Assembly (NCBI RefSeq): GCF_026625985.1
Contig: NZ_CP113116.1
Coordinates: forward strand, 2,790,001 to 2,854,000
From: Mycobacterium sp. Aquia_213
GTDB lineage: Bacteria > Actinomycetota > Actinomycetes > Mycobacteriales > Mycobacteriaceae
Length of the DNA stretch: 64,000 nucleotides
Reading direction: 5' to 3'
Shown here: one piece after another, positions 40,874 to 50,424 of the stretch
Position numbering within the stretch: position 1 is the stretch's first letter
How the letters are laid out: every line of letters begins with the position of its first letter
Position numbers and translations under genes: made by a program
The notes under the pieces: generated by a model
Databases searched by the model: none
Seen by the model: only the letters and a program-made list of their open reading frames with translations
Told to the model about the DNA's origin: nothing

Positions 40874-41304
40874 TCGCGTAGCTGAGCCAGCGTCAGGGCG
40901 TCCTGTTGGCCGCGGTAGTAATTTTCGAGCAGCTTGGTGAAGTCCTGGCGGTCGTCGGTGGCGAGGGCGAACAGCGTCATCGACGAGCGCAGCTTGAGAT
41001 CGTCGGGTGAACCGAAGATCTCGGTGATCGAGCGGCCGTGCACCTGATTGACCAGTTGGGTGCACTCACGCAGTCGCGGCCCCAGCAGCTCGTGGCCCAG
41101 ATACGCGCGGGCCTCCTGCAGCGACGAGATGCCGTAGTGGACCGCCGTCGAGCTGCTGCCCAGACCGCGCAGCTGCGGGAAGACGAACCACATCCAGTGA
41201 CCGCGTTTTCGTCCGGCGCGCAACTCCTCGACAACGGAGGGGTAGACCGGGGCCTGCGCGACAACGAAACGTGTCAGATCGAACGGGTCGTCGGCCGAGT
41301 CCAT
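40870..41304 (-). CDS. DUF1810 family protein (Rv1873 homologue)
   Basis: The 144-residue all-helical protein has the DUF1810 pattern: DPFDLTRFVVAQAPVYPSVVEELRAGRKRGHWMWFVFPQLRGLG, then SLQEARAYLGHELLGPRLRECT and DDLKLRSSMTLFALA. Function unknown; M. tuberculosis Rv1873 has a solved structure. The much longer open frame upstream is the antisense of lldD2 and not real. It is divergent from lldD2 with starts 18 bases apart. Confidence 0.88.
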   Translation of the reverse strand: MDSADDPFDLTRFVVAQAPVYPSVVEELRAGRKRGHWMWFVFPQLRGLGSSSTAVHYGISSLQEARAYLGHELLGPRLRECTQLVNQVHGRSITEIFGSPDDLKLRSSMTLFALATDDRQDFTKLLENYYRGQQDALTLAQLRD

Positions 41305-41322
41305 ATGACTACGGTGACATAC

Positions 41323-42558
41323 ATGGCCGTCAAACGACGCATGCCCAAAGCCCGCGACCTGGCCCCGCTGATGCAGTTCAAGCGCCCGCAGCTCGACGCG
41401 ACCAAGCGCCGGCTCGACGCGGCTTTCACGATCGACGATCTGCGACGCATCGCCAAACGCCGCACCCCGAAGGCGGCATTCGACTACACCGACGGCGCGG
41501 CCGAGGACGAGCTGTCGCTCGAGCGTGCCCGACAAGCCTTCCGCGACATCGAGTTTCACCCGACGATCCTGCGCGACGTCAGCAATGTGACCGCCGGCTG
41601 GAACGTGCTGGGTCAGCCCGTCGTGTTGCCGTTCGGCATCGCACCGACCGGATTCACCCGGTTGATGCAGACCGAAGGCGAGATCGCCGGAGCCGCGGCG
41701 GCAGCCAGGGCCGGTATCCCGTTCTCGCTGTCCACTCTTGGCACCTGCGCGATCGAAGACCTGGTGACCGCTGTCCCGCAGGGCCGCAAATGGTTTCAGC
41801 TGTACATGTGGAAGGACCGGGAGCGGTCGATGGCGCTGGTCAAGCGCGCCGCCGACGCGGGATTCGACACCTTGCTGGCCACCGTCGACGTCCCGGTATC
41901 CGGGGCGCGGTTCCGCGACAATCGCAATGGCATGACGATCCCGCCGTCGTTGACGCTGCGCACCGTGCTCGACGCGGTGCCACATCCGAAATGGTGGTTC
42001 GACCTGCTGACCACCGAACCGCTGGCCTTCGCGTCGCTGGATCGCTGGCCGGGCACCGTCGCCGAGTACCTGAGCACGATGTTCGATCCCAGCCTGACCT
42101 TCGACGACCTGGCCTGGATCAAGGAGCAATGGCCCGGCAAGTTGGTGGTCAAGGGGATCCAGACGCTCGACGATGCACGTGCGGTGGTGGAGCGCGGCGT
42201 CGACGGCCTGGTGTTGTCCAACCATGGCGGGCGCCAGCTGGATCGGGCCCCGGTGCCCTTCCATCTATTGCCGGCGGTCGCGCGCGAGCTCGGTAAGGAC
42301 ACCGAGATCCTGGTGGACACCGGCATCATGTCGGGCGCCGACATCGTGGCAGCGATCGCGCTGGGGGCGCGGTGCACGCTGGTCGGGCGGGCCTATCTCT
42401 ACGGGCTGATGGCCGGCGGCGAGGCGGGCGTCGACCGCGCGATCGAAATCCTGGAGAGCGGGGTTCTGCGCACGATGCGGCTGCTGGGTGTCACCTGCCT
42501 CGAGGAACTTTCACCCGCCCACGTCACGCAGCTGCGCCGGCTGGGGCCGGTCGAGTAG
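41323..42558 (+). CDS. lldD2: FMN-dependent L-lactate dehydrogenase/alpha-hydroxy acid oxidase LldD2
   Basis: The 411-residue TIM-barrel enzyme resembles M. tuberculosis LldD2 (start MAVKRR). It shows FDYTDGAAEDE, the FMN-site PFGIAPTGFTRLMQTEGE, LSTLGTCAIEDL, WFQLYMW, the lysine in KLVVKGIQTLDDA, and the catalytic histidine/arginine in VLSNHGGRQLD, then DTGIMSGADIVAAIALGA. It oxidises L-lactate to pyruvate at the membrane. ATG 41323 is taken by homology; other in-frame starts overlap the divergent gene. Confidence 0.94.
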   Translation: MAVKRRMPKARDLAPLMQFKRPQLDATKRRLDAAFTIDDLRRIAKRRTPKAAFDYTDGAAEDELSLERARQAFRDIEFHPTILRDVSNVTAGWNVLGQPVVLPFGIAPTGFTRLMQTEGEIAGAAAAARAGIPFSLSTLGTCAIEDLVTAVPQGRKWFQLYMWKDRERSMALVKRAADAGFDTLLATVDVPVSGARFRDNRNGMTIPPSLTLRTVLDAVPHPKWWFDLLTTEPLAFASLDRWPGTVAEYLSTMFDPSLTFDDLAWIKEQWPGKLVVKGIQTLDDARAVVERGVDGLVLSNHGGRQLDRAPVPFHLLPAVARELGKDTEILVDTGIMSGADIVAAIALGARCTLVGRAYLYGLMAGGEAGVDRAIEILESGVLRTMRLLGVTCLEELSPAHVTQLRRLGPVE

Positions 42559-42608
42559 GCGCGCCGGCTCCGGTTGCGGGCCTACCTGAAACCTGTCAAG
42601 GTGGTTAC

Positions 42609-43157
42609 GTGAAATTCGGGTTCGTGTGCGGCCGGGCATGCCTCAACTTCGCGGGCACGCTCAAACATCGGCTCACCGTCCCCGAAGAGCGGTTAACTAC
42701 TCCCGAGCTCCTGTCGGAGTGGGCCGTTCAAGCGGGGTTGGTGGATGCCGGCATCGAGGTCAGCGATGAGGATCTCGTCACCGCGATCGAAGTGCGCGAA
42801 GCGATCTACCGCACCGCAACCGCCCGGCTCGACGGCATCGAGCCGCGGCCGGCCGACGTCGACCTGCTGAACGCACAGGCCTCGCACCCTCAGCTGGCCC
42901 CGCGGTTGCTCCCGGACGGCACTACTCGCCGCGAGGGCACCGCGCCGCAACTGCTTGCCAGCCTGGCCGCTGATCTGCTCGGCCTGCTCGCGGGGCCCGA
43001 CATCGACAACGTCAAGCGGTGTGACCACCCGAACTGCTCGCTGCTCTATGTCGACTCCTCGCGGGCGAAGAACCGGCACTGGTGCGGCATGGCCACCTGC
43101 GGCAACAAAGTCAAGGTGCAGGCCTTCCGGGCCCGCCAGCGCGCGTCGGCCAATTGA
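42609..43157 (+). CDS. CGNR zinc-finger regulator (ABATE domain)
   Basis: The 182-residue protein has an N-terminal ABATE domain (RACLNFAGTLKHRLTVPEERL, LSEWAVQAGLV) and the C-terminal CGNR zinc finger: RCDHPNCSLLYVDSSRAKNRHWCGMATCGNKVKV. It is a putative stress-linked transcription regulator. GTG 42609 has AAGGTGG upstream. It lies between lldD2 and lon and may act on its neighbours; no target site was identified. Confidence 0.88.
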   Translation: MKFGFVCGRACLNFAGTLKHRLTVPEERLTTPELLSEWAVQAGLVDAGIEVSDEDLVTAIEVREAIYRTATARLDGIEPRPADVDLLNAQASHPQLAPRLLPDGTTRREGTAPQLLASLAADLLGLLAGPDIDNVKRCDHPNCSLLYVDSSRAKNRHWCGMATCGNKVKVQAFRARQRASAN

Positions 43158-43258
43158 ACCGCCGATTGAGCTAGGTCACACCGCAGGCCAGAGGGCCGTC
43201 GGGAACAAATGCCACTCGGCAAAGGTTGAGCGCAACAGACTAAACCTTTGGAGTGCAG

Positions 43259-45577
43259 ATGTCTGAACCTAAATCAGTGCCGGTCCTGTTCGTCACCGAC
43301 ACGATCGTGTTGCCCGGAATGGTTGTGCCAATCGAGCTGGACGACGCCGCGCGAGCGGCCATCGACGCGGCGCGGGCCAGTGAATCGGGTGAGCTGCTGA
43401 TTGCCCCGCGGCTCGAGGACCGGTATCCGTCGCACGGCGTAATCGCGAAGATTCTGCAGGTCGGACGCATCGCCGGCGGTGGCGGCACCGCGGCCGTCGT
43501 GCGCGGTGAGCGCAGGGCGCAGATCGGCGCGGGAGCCACCGGCCCCGGCGCGGCGCTGTGGGTCGAGGTGACCGAGGTCGACGACGCCGATGCCACCGAC
43601 GAGATCAAGGCGCTGGCGGCGGAGTACAAGAAGCTGCTGCTGGCCATGCTGCAACGGCGCGAGGCCTGGCAGATCATCGACTACGTCAACAGCCTGACCG
43701 ACCCGTCGGCGCTGGCCGACACGTCGGGGTACGCCTCGTACCTGACCGACGTGCAGAAGCGGCAGCTGCTGGAGACCACCGACGTCGCCGAACGGCTGCG
43801 CGTGCTGATCGACTGGACCGGCGACCACTTGGCCGAAGTCGAGGTCAACGACAAGATCGCCGACGACGTGCGCGAGGGCATGGAGAAGACGCAGAAGGAG
43901 TTCCTGCTGCGCCAACAGCTCGCCGCCATCCGCAAGGAGCTGGGCGAGGGCGAACCCGACGGGTCCGACGATTACCGGGCCCGGGTGGAGGCCGCCGAGC
44001 TGCCCGACAAGGTCCGCGAGGCCGCGCTGCGCGAGGTCGGAAAACTGGAACGCTCCAGCGACCAAAGCCCGGAAAGCGGCTGGATTCGAACCTGGCTGGA
44101 CACCGTGCTGGATCTGCCGTGGAGCGTTCGCACCGAGGATTCGACGGATTTGGTCGCGGCGCGGGGCATCCTGGACGCCGACCACCACGGGCTGGACGAC
44201 GTCAAGGACCGCATCGTCGAATATCTGGCCGTGCGTTCGCGGCGGGCCCAGCGTGGGCTGCAGGTCGTCGGTGGCCGTGGCTCCGGCGCGGTGATGGTGC
44301 TGGCCGGCCCGCCCGGGGTGGGCAAGACCTCGCTGGGTGAGAGCGTGGCCCGGGCGCTGGGCCGCAAGTTCGTGCGCGTCGCGCTGGGCGGCGTTCGCGA
44401 CGAGGCCGAGATCCGTGGGCACCGGCGCACCTACGTGGGTGCGTTGCCCGGCCGGATCGTGCGCGCGATCGGCGAGGCGGGATCGATGAATCCCGTTGTG
44501 CTGCTTGACGAAATCGACAAGGTCGGTTCCGACTATCGCGGCGACCCGAGCGCGGCGCTGCTCGAGGTGCTGGACCCGGCGCAGAACCACACGTTCCGCG
44601 ACCACTACCTGGATCTGGACCTCGACCTGTCCGACGTCGTGTTCTTGGCCACCGCCAACGTGATCGAGAACATCCCGTCGGCGCTGCTGGACCGCATGGA
44701 GTTGGTGCAGATCGACGGCTACACCGAAGACGACAAGGTCGCCATCGCCCGCGAGTATCTGCTGCCCCGGCAACGGGAGCGGGCGGCGCTGACCGGCGAA
44801 GAGGTCACCGTCACCGACGCCGCGCTGCGCAAGATCGCCGCCGACTACACCCGCGAACCGGGGGTGCGGCAGTTCGAGCGGCTGCTGGCCAAGGCGCTGC
44901 GCAAAGTCACGACGAAGATCGCCGAGGAACCGGTGATCATCGACGAGCCCGATCTGGTGGATTACCTTGGCAGGCCTAGGTTTACGCCCGAGTCCGCGGA
45001 ACGCACGGCGGTGCCCGGCGTAGCCACCGGGCTGGCGGTGACGGGCCTGGGTGGCGATGTGCTCTACATCGAAGCCGGGGCAACGGATGGCGAGGCGGGG
45101 CTGCAGCTGACCGGTCAACTGGGCGACGTGATGAAGGAGTCCGCGCAGATCGCGCTGTCCTACGTCCGCTCCCACGCTCACCTGTTGGGCGTCGACCCCA
45201 AGGCGCTGGACCGGCGCATCCACGTGCACGTGCCCGCGGGCGCGGTGCCCAAGGATGGTCCGTCGGCCGGGGTCACGATGGTCACCGCACTGGTGTCGAT
45301 GGCCACCGGACGTCAGGTCCGCTCTGACGTCGGCATGACCGGCGAGGTCACGCTGAACGGTCGGGTGCTGCCGATCGGCGGTGTCAAGCAGAAGCTGCTG
45401 GCCGCCCAACGTGCTGGTCTGTCAACGGTTTTCATTCCGCAGCGAAACGAGCCGGACCTGGACGACGTGCCGGCCGAGGTGCTCGAGGCGCTGACCGTCA
45501 AGCCGATGACCGACGTCGCAGAGATCGTCGCGCAGGCACTCGAACCAGCGGCGCAGACGGCGACCGTCGCCGCCTGA
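43259..45577 (+). CDS. lon: ATP-dependent protease Lon
   Basis: The 772-residue protein has the LON N-terminal domain (VPVLFVTDTIVLPGMVVPIEL), an AAA module with Walker A GPPGVGKTSLG and Walker B VVLLDEIDKVG, and the S16 protease domain with catalytic serine in PKDGPSAGVTMVTAL and lysine in GGVKQKLLAAQRAG. It degrades misfolded and regulatory proteins. ATG 43259 is preceded by GGAG (5-base spacing). A palindrome GTTGAGCGCAAC (43225-43236) in the upstream region might be an operator. Lon is absent from M. tuberculosis, so its presence is taxonomically informative. Confidence 0.96.
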   Translation: MSEPKSVPVLFVTDTIVLPGMVVPIELDDAARAAIDAARASESGELLIAPRLEDRYPSHGVIAKILQVGRIAGGGGTAAVVRGERRAQIGAGATGPGAALWVEVTEVDDADATDEIKALAAEYKKLLLAMLQRREAWQIIDYVNSLTDPSALADTSGYASYLTDVQKRQLLETTDVAERLRVLIDWTGDHLAEVEVNDKIADDVREGMEKTQKEFLLRQQLAAIRKELGEGEPDGSDDYRARVEAAELPDKVREAALREVGKLERSSDQSPESGWIRTWLDTVLDLPWSVRTEDSTDLVAARGILDADHHGLDDVKDRIVEYLAVRSRRAQRGLQVVGGRGSGAVMVLAGPPGVGKTSLGESVARALGRKFVRVALGGVRDEAEIRGHRRTYVGALPGRIVRAIGEAGSMNPVVLLDEIDKVGSDYRGDPSAALLEVLDPAQNHTFRDHYLDLDLDLSDVVFLATANVIENIPSALLDRMELVQIDGYTEDDKVAIAREYLLPRQRERAALTGEEVTVTDAALRKIAADYTREPGVRQFERLLAKALRKVTTKIAEEPVIIDEPDLVDYLGRPRFTPESAERTAVPGVATGLAVTGLGGDVLYIEAGATDGEAGLQLTGQLGDVMKESAQIALSYVRSHAHLLGVDPKALDRRIHVHVPAGAVPKDGPSAGVTMVTALVSMATGRQVRSDVGMTGEVTLNGRVLPIGGVKQKLLAAQRAGLSTVFIPQRNEPDLDDVPAEVLEALTVKPMTDVAEIVAQALEPAAQTATVAA

Positions 45578-45585
45578 TCTGAACG

Positions 45586-45625
45586 TGGCCGGGACCGCGT
45601 AGCAAACGCTGCGCGATCCCGGCCA
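45586..45625 (+). terminator. Hairpin after lon
   Basis: TGGCCGGGA and TCCCGGCCA pair over 9 bases, with inner CGCG/CGCG pairing and a loop of about 12. It begins 8 bases after the lon stop and probably ends its transcript. Confidence 0.75.
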
Positions 45626-45644
45626 AGGCCGTTAGAGTGCATGG

Positions 45645-46136
45645 ATGGCCTTGATACTGCGCAAATTGCTCCGCATCGGCAAGCTTCCCGCCGACATGCG
45701 GAGCGAAGTCGAGCCTGAGGGAATCATCCACCTCGCCGAGTTCGTTCCCGTCACCTTCCGCTTCAGTGGTTCGATACCCGGGTTCGTCGCCAAGGGCGGA
45801 AATATCCGTAGCTACGCCGGTGCGCTGGTAATCACCTCCCAGCGCGTTCTCGGAACATTGTCGACGGTGCCCAAGCTCGCCGGCCGGGCCATCGACCAGC
45901 GCTGGGACGCCGCACCGGACGGCCCGGTGACGGCCGAGTTCTCGCAGGACGGTCTGGCGCTGCAGGTGGACGTGAGCAAGGTCGACCCGGCGTTCTCCGG
46001 GGAGCTGTCCCTGCACTACAAGACGACGATTCCCGAACCGGTGCTGACCAGCATCCCCCGCCGGTCCTTGGCGTTCACGGTTGCGCGCGAGTGGGTGTTG
46101 CGCGCCGTCGGCGTGCCTGCCCCGAGGCCCGCCTAA
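45645..46136 (+). CDS. Conserved hypothetical protein, 163 aa
   Basis: I do not recognise the family. The product is soluble, without signal peptide or membrane helices: MALILRKLLRIGKLPADMRSEVEPEGII, a beta-rich middle (FSGSIPGFVAKGGNIRSYAGALVITSQRVLGTL) and an ending AREWVLRAVGVPAPRPA. The pattern 'ALVITSQRVLGT' resembles the lipid-binding PH-like domains of some bacterial proteins, but this is uncertain. It is 19 bases after the lon hairpin and 17 bases before the next gene. Confidence 0.6.
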   Translation: MALILRKLLRIGKLPADMRSEVEPEGIIHLAEFVPVTFRFSGSIPGFVAKGGNIRSYAGALVITSQRVLGTLSTVPKLAGRAIDQRWDAAPDGPVTAEFSQDGLALQVDVSKVDPAFSGELSLHYKTTIPEPVLTSIPRRSLAFTVAREWVLRAVGVPAPRPA

Positions 46137-46153
46137 GGGCTAGGTTGGAGGGC

Positions 46154-46543
46154 ATGACCGGTATCGGGGATCTCAAACGGCAAGTAGTGCATCGCGTTCA
46201 ACGGCGGGTGGTCAATCCGGTGGGTCGGCAATTGCCGGTGACCATGCTCGAGACGACTGGCCGCAGGAGCGGGCAGCCACGCCACACCCCGGTCGGCGGG
46301 CGCGTGGTGGACGACAAGTTCTGGATGGTCTCCGAACACGGTGAGCACTCGGACTACGTCCGCAACATCAAGGCCAACCCCGCGGTACGCCTGCGCCTCG
46401 GCGGCAAGTGGCGCAGGGGCACCGCGCACCTGCTGCCCGACGACGACCCGGTGCAGCGGCTGGGTAATCTCCCACGGCTCAACAGCAGGATGGTGCGCAT
46501 CATGGGCAGCGAGCTGCTCACCATTCGGGTCGATCTGGACTGA
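46154..46543 (+). CDS. Deazaflavin (F420)-dependent nitroreductase-family protein (Ddn-like)
   Basis: The 129-residue split-barrel protein has the Ddn/DUF385 pattern: MLETTGRRSGQPRHTPVGGRVVDDKFWMVSEHG, then NIKANPAVRLRLGGKWRRG. Members use reduced F420 to reduce quinones or nitro compounds. The ATG at 46154 has TTGGAGGG just upstream. It lies between the hypothetical gene and the TfoX gene, likely in one operon. Confidence 0.88.
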   Translation: MTGIGDLKRQVVHRVQRRVVNPVGRQLPVTMLETTGRRSGQPRHTPVGGRVVDDKFWMVSEHGEHSDYVRNIKANPAVRLRLGGKWRRGTAHLLPDDDPVQRLGNLPRLNSRMVRIMGSELLTIRVDLD

Positions 46544-46583
46544 CCTCGCCACGGGTGTCGGTGCGGACGATTAGCGTCGACGC

Positions 46584-46916
46584 ATGGCATACGACCTCGA
46601 ACTCGCCAACCGGATCCGCGAGTTGCTGGCACCGCAGCGCGGTGTCGACGAGAAGGCGATGTTCGGTGGCCTCGCGTTCCTGATCGGCGGAAATATGGCG
46701 GTGGCGGCCAGCGGCAAGGGCGGACTGATGGTGCGGGTCCCGCCCGAGGACACCGCCAAGCTGTTGGATCGCCCCCACGTCAGCCCGATGGTGATGGCCG
46801 GCCGCGAGACCCGCGGCTGGTTGCGGGTCGACGCCGAGGGCGTGAAAACCAAACGCCAGCTTGAGAGTTGGATTTCCCGTGGCGTCGAGTACGCACGCAG
46901 CCTGCCCCCGAAGTGA
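46584..46916 (+). CDS. TfoX N-terminal domain protein
   Basis: The 110-residue protein contains just the TfoX-N fold: LANRIRELLAPQRGVDEKAMFGGLAFLIGGNMAVAASGKGGLMVRVP, then KTKRQLESWISRGVEYARSL. The family was named after a competence regulator; the role in mycobacteria is unknown. It lies 40 bases after the Ddn-like gene. Confidence 0.85.
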   Translation: MAYDLELANRIRELLAPQRGVDEKAMFGGLAFLIGGNMAVAASGKGGLMVRVPPEDTAKLLDRPHVSPMVMAGRETRGWLRVDAEGVKTKRQLESWISRGVEYARSLPPK

Positions 46917-46984
46917 CGTTCGCCGGCCCGCGGGGCGGTTAGGCGCGAGTAGGCTGGGGAACGCGACACGAACGGAGCAGCAGC

Positions 46985-48217
46985 ATGGCCGGTTCGACTA
47001 CATTCGTCATCGTCGGCGGCGGACTTGCCGGAGCTAAGGCAGTAGAAGCTCTGCGCGACAACGGTTTTGACGGACACATCATTCTGTTCGCCGATGAGGC
47101 GTGGCTGCCCTACGAACGACCTCCGCTTTCCAAGGAGTATCTCGCCGGAAAGAAGTCGCTGACCGACTTCACCGTGCACAACTCCGACTGGTATTTCGAC
47201 CAGAAGGTCGACTTGAGACTCGGAACGCCGGTGTCCAGCTTGGATACCGCCGCCCACAGCGTTGGACTTCGCGACGGCAGCATCGCCCACTACGACAAGT
47301 TGCTACTGGCGACGGGGTCGGCGTCGCGGCGCCCACCGATCCCCGGATCGGATGCCGACGGAGTCCACTACCTGCGCAGCTATGACGACGCCGAGCGGCT
47401 GAATTCCGTTCTGACCAACGGGTCTTCGCTCGCGGTGGTGGGCGCGGGGTGGATCGGGCTCGAGGTGACCGCCGCGGCGCGGCGGCGCGGCGTAGAGGTA
47501 ACGGTCGTCGAAGCCGCCAAACAACCACTGCTGGCAGCGCTCGGCGAGACGGTCGGCGAGGTGTTCGCCAACCTGCATCGCGACCACGGCGTGGATTTAC
47601 GGCTGGAAGCACAGGTCGACGAGATCTCCGTGACCGACGGAACAGCGACCGGCTTACGGATGCGCGACGGTTCGACGATCGCCGCCGATGCCGTATTGGT
47701 GGCCGTCGGCGCCAAGCCGAACATCGAGATCGCCGAGCAGGCCGGGCTGTCCATCGCAGACGGCGGCGTGCGCGTCGATTCCACGCTGCGCACCAGCGAT
47801 TCAGACGTCTTCGCGGTGGGCGACATCGCGGCCGCCGAGCACCCGTTGTTCGGCACCCGCATCCGCACCGAACACTGGGCCAATGCGCTCAAGCAGCCCG
47901 CGGTGGCCGCGGCCGGAATGCTCGGCAAGTCAGGCGAATACGCGGAGCTGCCCTATTTCTTCACCGACCAGTACGACCTCGGAATGGAGTACACCGGGTA
48001 CGCACCCACCTTCGAGCGGGTGGTCTTCCGTGGCGACGTCGCCGGGCGCGAGTTCGTCGCGTTTTGGCTCGACGGCGAGAACCGGGTACTGGCCGGGATG
48101 AATGTCAACATCTGGGATGTGCTCGACGACGTCAAGGCCCTGATCCGGTCCAAGTCCGCCGTCGACCCCGACAAGCTGGCCGACCCGTCCTCACCCCTCG
48201 CTGATCTCCTGGGCTGA
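46985..48217 (+). CDS. Ferredoxin/rubredoxin reductase-type FAD oxidoreductase (Rv1869c homologue)
   Basis: The 410-residue pyridine-nucleotide-disulfide-family protein has the FAD loop VIVGGGLAGAKAVEAL, LPYERPPLSKEYL, the NAD loop VVGAGWIGLEVTAAARRRG and the second FAD motif TSDSDVFAVGDIAA. A short C-terminal domain ends it. It resembles rhodocoxin reductase and probably feeds electrons to a ferredoxin and a P450. Two P450 genes (cyp140 and the CYP125-like) lie in this window. It converges with the Rv1868-like gene, overlapping by 27 bases. Confidence 0.9.
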   Translation: MAGSTTFVIVGGGLAGAKAVEALRDNGFDGHIILFADEAWLPYERPPLSKEYLAGKKSLTDFTVHNSDWYFDQKVDLRLGTPVSSLDTAAHSVGLRDGSIAHYDKLLLATGSASRRPPIPGSDADGVHYLRSYDDAERLNSVLTNGSSLAVVGAGWIGLEVTAAARRRGVEVTVVEAAKQPLLAALGETVGEVFANLHRDHGVDLRLEAQVDEISVTDGTATGLRMRDGSTIAADAVLVAVGAKPNIEIAEQAGLSIADGGVRVDSTLRTSDSDVFAVGDIAAAEHPLFGTRIRTEHWANALKQPAVAAAGMLGKSGEYAELPYFFTDQYDLGMEYTGYAPTFERVVFRGDVAGREFVAFWLDGENRVLAGMNVNIWDVLDDVKALIRSKSAVDPDKLADPSSPLADLLG

Positions 48218-50314
48218 CGTTCGGTCAGCCGGCACCCAGTCATGATCGATGACTTCCGGCGGGTGCTGCGCCTGCAGCCGTTCGCGTTCGGCGCGGCGGC
48301 GTTTGATCCGTAACCGGGCGTCGGCCGGCATCGTGACCAGTTCATCGCAGGTCAGGTAATTCACGTCATCGGCGACATCGATGAGGTCGGCTGTGACCCG
48401 GCGAGATCCTAGCTCGCGCAACGTCATTCGCAGCTCATGCGTGAACCGCATCGTGGTGTCGTGGGCAAGCTCGCGCGAAATCCGGGCGTTGGTGGCGATT
48501 CGCCGGCCCAGCGTCACGGGCGGGTCTGGCTCGCAGGGCTCACCGGCCGTCTCGGCGGCCGCCATCAACAGCATCGCCGGGTCGTCGCTGAAGACTCGGC
48601 TGGCCAGCTCACCTTCCCCGGGCCCACGGTGGCCGATCTTGGCGATCGCCGCATCCAGCAGGGCGGCGGTGGGGGGCGACAGCGCGCGAATGCTGGCGAG
48701 GTTGCCTTCCTGGGCCATCGCCCGCAGCGGCGGGTCGGCACGTAGCGCCGCTGTCAGCCCGGCGATCTCGTCGGCGACGCGGTCGCTTTCCATGATTGCG
48801 CTCACTCCGGGCACCCGGGAGCCCGCCGCGGTGTGCTCCAGTGCCGCCGCGGTGACACCGGAGTCGATCAACCAGAGCGCCGTAAGAATCCAGCCTTGGT
48901 GAATGCGGTCCCGCAGCAACCGGACTCGCACGCCAAGGCCCGCGTCGGGCAACAGGCCCAATTGCGTGGCATCCCAATGTTCGACTTTCGCGGCGGTGCT
49001 ATACGCCCGGGTGTCGGCCTTGAGGTGGCGCATCAGAGCCAGCGACCGTGTCGTGGCGACCGCCTTGGCTACCGACCCGAGCGCTCCGGCCGCCAGCCGG
49101 GGCTGACCGAACGGCAGCACGTCACCGACCTGCGGCTGATCGAGCAGGGCGCGCTCGATCAGGGCCTCGTCGTCCCAGCCGAGCAGCTGGTGGGCGGCGA
49201 CGACGTTGGCCGACACCCCGACATAGGGCCGGTGACCGAAGACCGCGATGGCCCTGCTGCCCCATTCGTCATCCACCACACCGCCCAACGCCAGCGCCTG
49301 ACCCATCACCCGGCTGGCGGTGCGCAGCCCGCTCAACTGAACATCCAGGGTTATCGGGGTCAAGATCCCGGGCAGCGCCTCGGTGAGGCCGTTGGTGGCA
49401 AAGACCGGGAACCGCGGGTCGATGCGGTCGTCGAACTCGCCCTCGATGCCGTCCGGTGCGGCGCTGCGCAACTCGTCGGACGGCGCGGGGCGCGGGATAA
49501 CCTCCACGGGAAGCGCCATCTGCACCCCGTGGCTGGTCGCACCGTCAGGACCCAGTCTGCGACCGACGAGCCCCCGCGCGGTATCGGCGACCGCGTCGAA
49601 CGCCGGCCAGCCGAACTCGAACATCCAATCCTCTTGTACGGCAACAATATCCACCGGAGGAATCAGTTGCGACCAGCTGCGAATCCGGTGACTCCGGGAC
49701 CGGGGATCGACGGCGCGCAACAATCGCCACGCGGTCACCACGTTGGTGGTGTCCGGAGTGGCCAGATCCACCACGCCGGTGCGGTCGGTATTCAGCGCAA
49801 AGACCAGAAAGCGCGCCAGGTCGTCGAGGTGCAGCACCCGCATCGGCTGCGCCGAGACCTTGGTACGCAGCAGGGTCGCCACGGTACGGCACACCATCCA
49901 GTCGAGCTGGCGGCCCACCGGCGGCGCGATCCGGATGATCAGACTCGGCCCCAGACTCGTGGACACCAGGTCCTCGGCGGGCTCGTACACCTGCGGGGAC
50001 CCCGCGGCTTGGGACACGAACAGCAGGCGGGCACCGGCGCGGCCGGCCGCATGCGTCACATGCGCCACCCCGTTGATGCCGGCGCTGCCGGGTGCGTCCG
50101 CTTCGACCGGGGCCAGATGAATCACCGCGTCGGCTTCGTCGGCCAGTTCTTGCAGGACGGGGTCGCTCAGCGGTGCGCAGACGAACTCGACCGCCGGGTC
50201 CAGACGAGCGTCGGGATGCTCAGAAATGCCGGCGACCGAATGCCCGGCAGCAATCAGCTGCCGTGCAACCAGCCGCCCGACGGTGCCGGTGGCGTCGGTA
50301 ACCAGGATGTGCAC
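48191..50314 (-). CDS. Conserved protein with NAD-dependent epimerase-like N-terminal domain (Rv1868 homologue)
   Basis: The 707-residue protein starts VHILVTDATGTVGRLVARQLIAAGH, an atypical SDR/epimerase Rossmann fold, and continues with a large domain of unknown function with stretches such as RFPVFATNGLTEALPGILTPITLDVQLSG and AHQLLGWDDEALIERALLDQPQVGD. The latter resembles parts of phosphoenolpyruvate-utilising/pyruvate-phosphate-dikinase-like proteins but I cannot confirm this. It begins with GTG 50314. Function unknown. M. tuberculosis has a similar protein at this place. Confidence 0.72.
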   Translation of the reverse strand: MHILVTDATGTVGRLVARQLIAAGHSVAGISEHPDARLDPAVEFVCAPLSDPVLQELADEADAVIHLAPVEADAPGSAGINGVAHVTHAAGRAGARLLFVSQAAGSPQVYEPAEDLVSTSLGPSLIIRIAPPVGRQLDWMVCRTVATLLRTKVSAQPMRVLHLDDLARFLVFALNTDRTGVVDLATPDTTNVVTAWRLLRAVDPRSRSHRIRSWSQLIPPVDIVAVQEDWMFEFGWPAFDAVADTARGLVGRRLGPDGATSHGVQMALPVEVIPRPAPSDELRSAAPDGIEGEFDDRIDPRFPVFATNGLTEALPGILTPITLDVQLSGLRTASRVMGQALALGGVVDDEWGSRAIAVFGHRPYVGVSANVVAAHQLLGWDDEALIERALLDQPQVGDVLPFGQPRLAAGALGSVAKAVATTRSLALMRHLKADTRAYSTAAKVEHWDATQLGLLPDAGLGVRVRLLRDRIHQGWILTALWLIDSGVTAAALEHTAAGSRVPGVSAIMESDRVADEIAGLTAALRADPPLRAMAQEGNLASIRALSPPTAALLDAAIAKIGHRGPGEGELASRVFSDDPAMLLMAAAETAGEPCEPDPPVTLGRRIATNARISRELAHDTTMRFTHELRMTLRELGSRRVTADLIDVADDVNYLTCDELVTMPADARLRIKRRRAERERLQAQHPPEVIDHDWVPADRTSAQEISEG

Positions 50315-50424
50315 CTGGGCTCACCTCCCCCAACGTCCACTCCGACAATATGCGCGCCACTATCAGAGCGCGACTGTTACGCCGATTACAGTGCTCTGGC
50401 CTGGGATTTTATTTCCGGCCTGGG

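Noticed and set aside
41305..42264. Long minus-strand open frame continuing upstream of the DUF1810 gene
   Set aside because: It is the antisense of lldD2, whose translation matches a known enzyme along its whole length; only the last 144 codons (40870-41304) are a real gene.
43274..45409. Very long minus-strand open frame opposite lon
   Set aside because: It has no family resemblance and is produced by the GC-rich codon bias of lon, whose motifs are complete on the plus strand.
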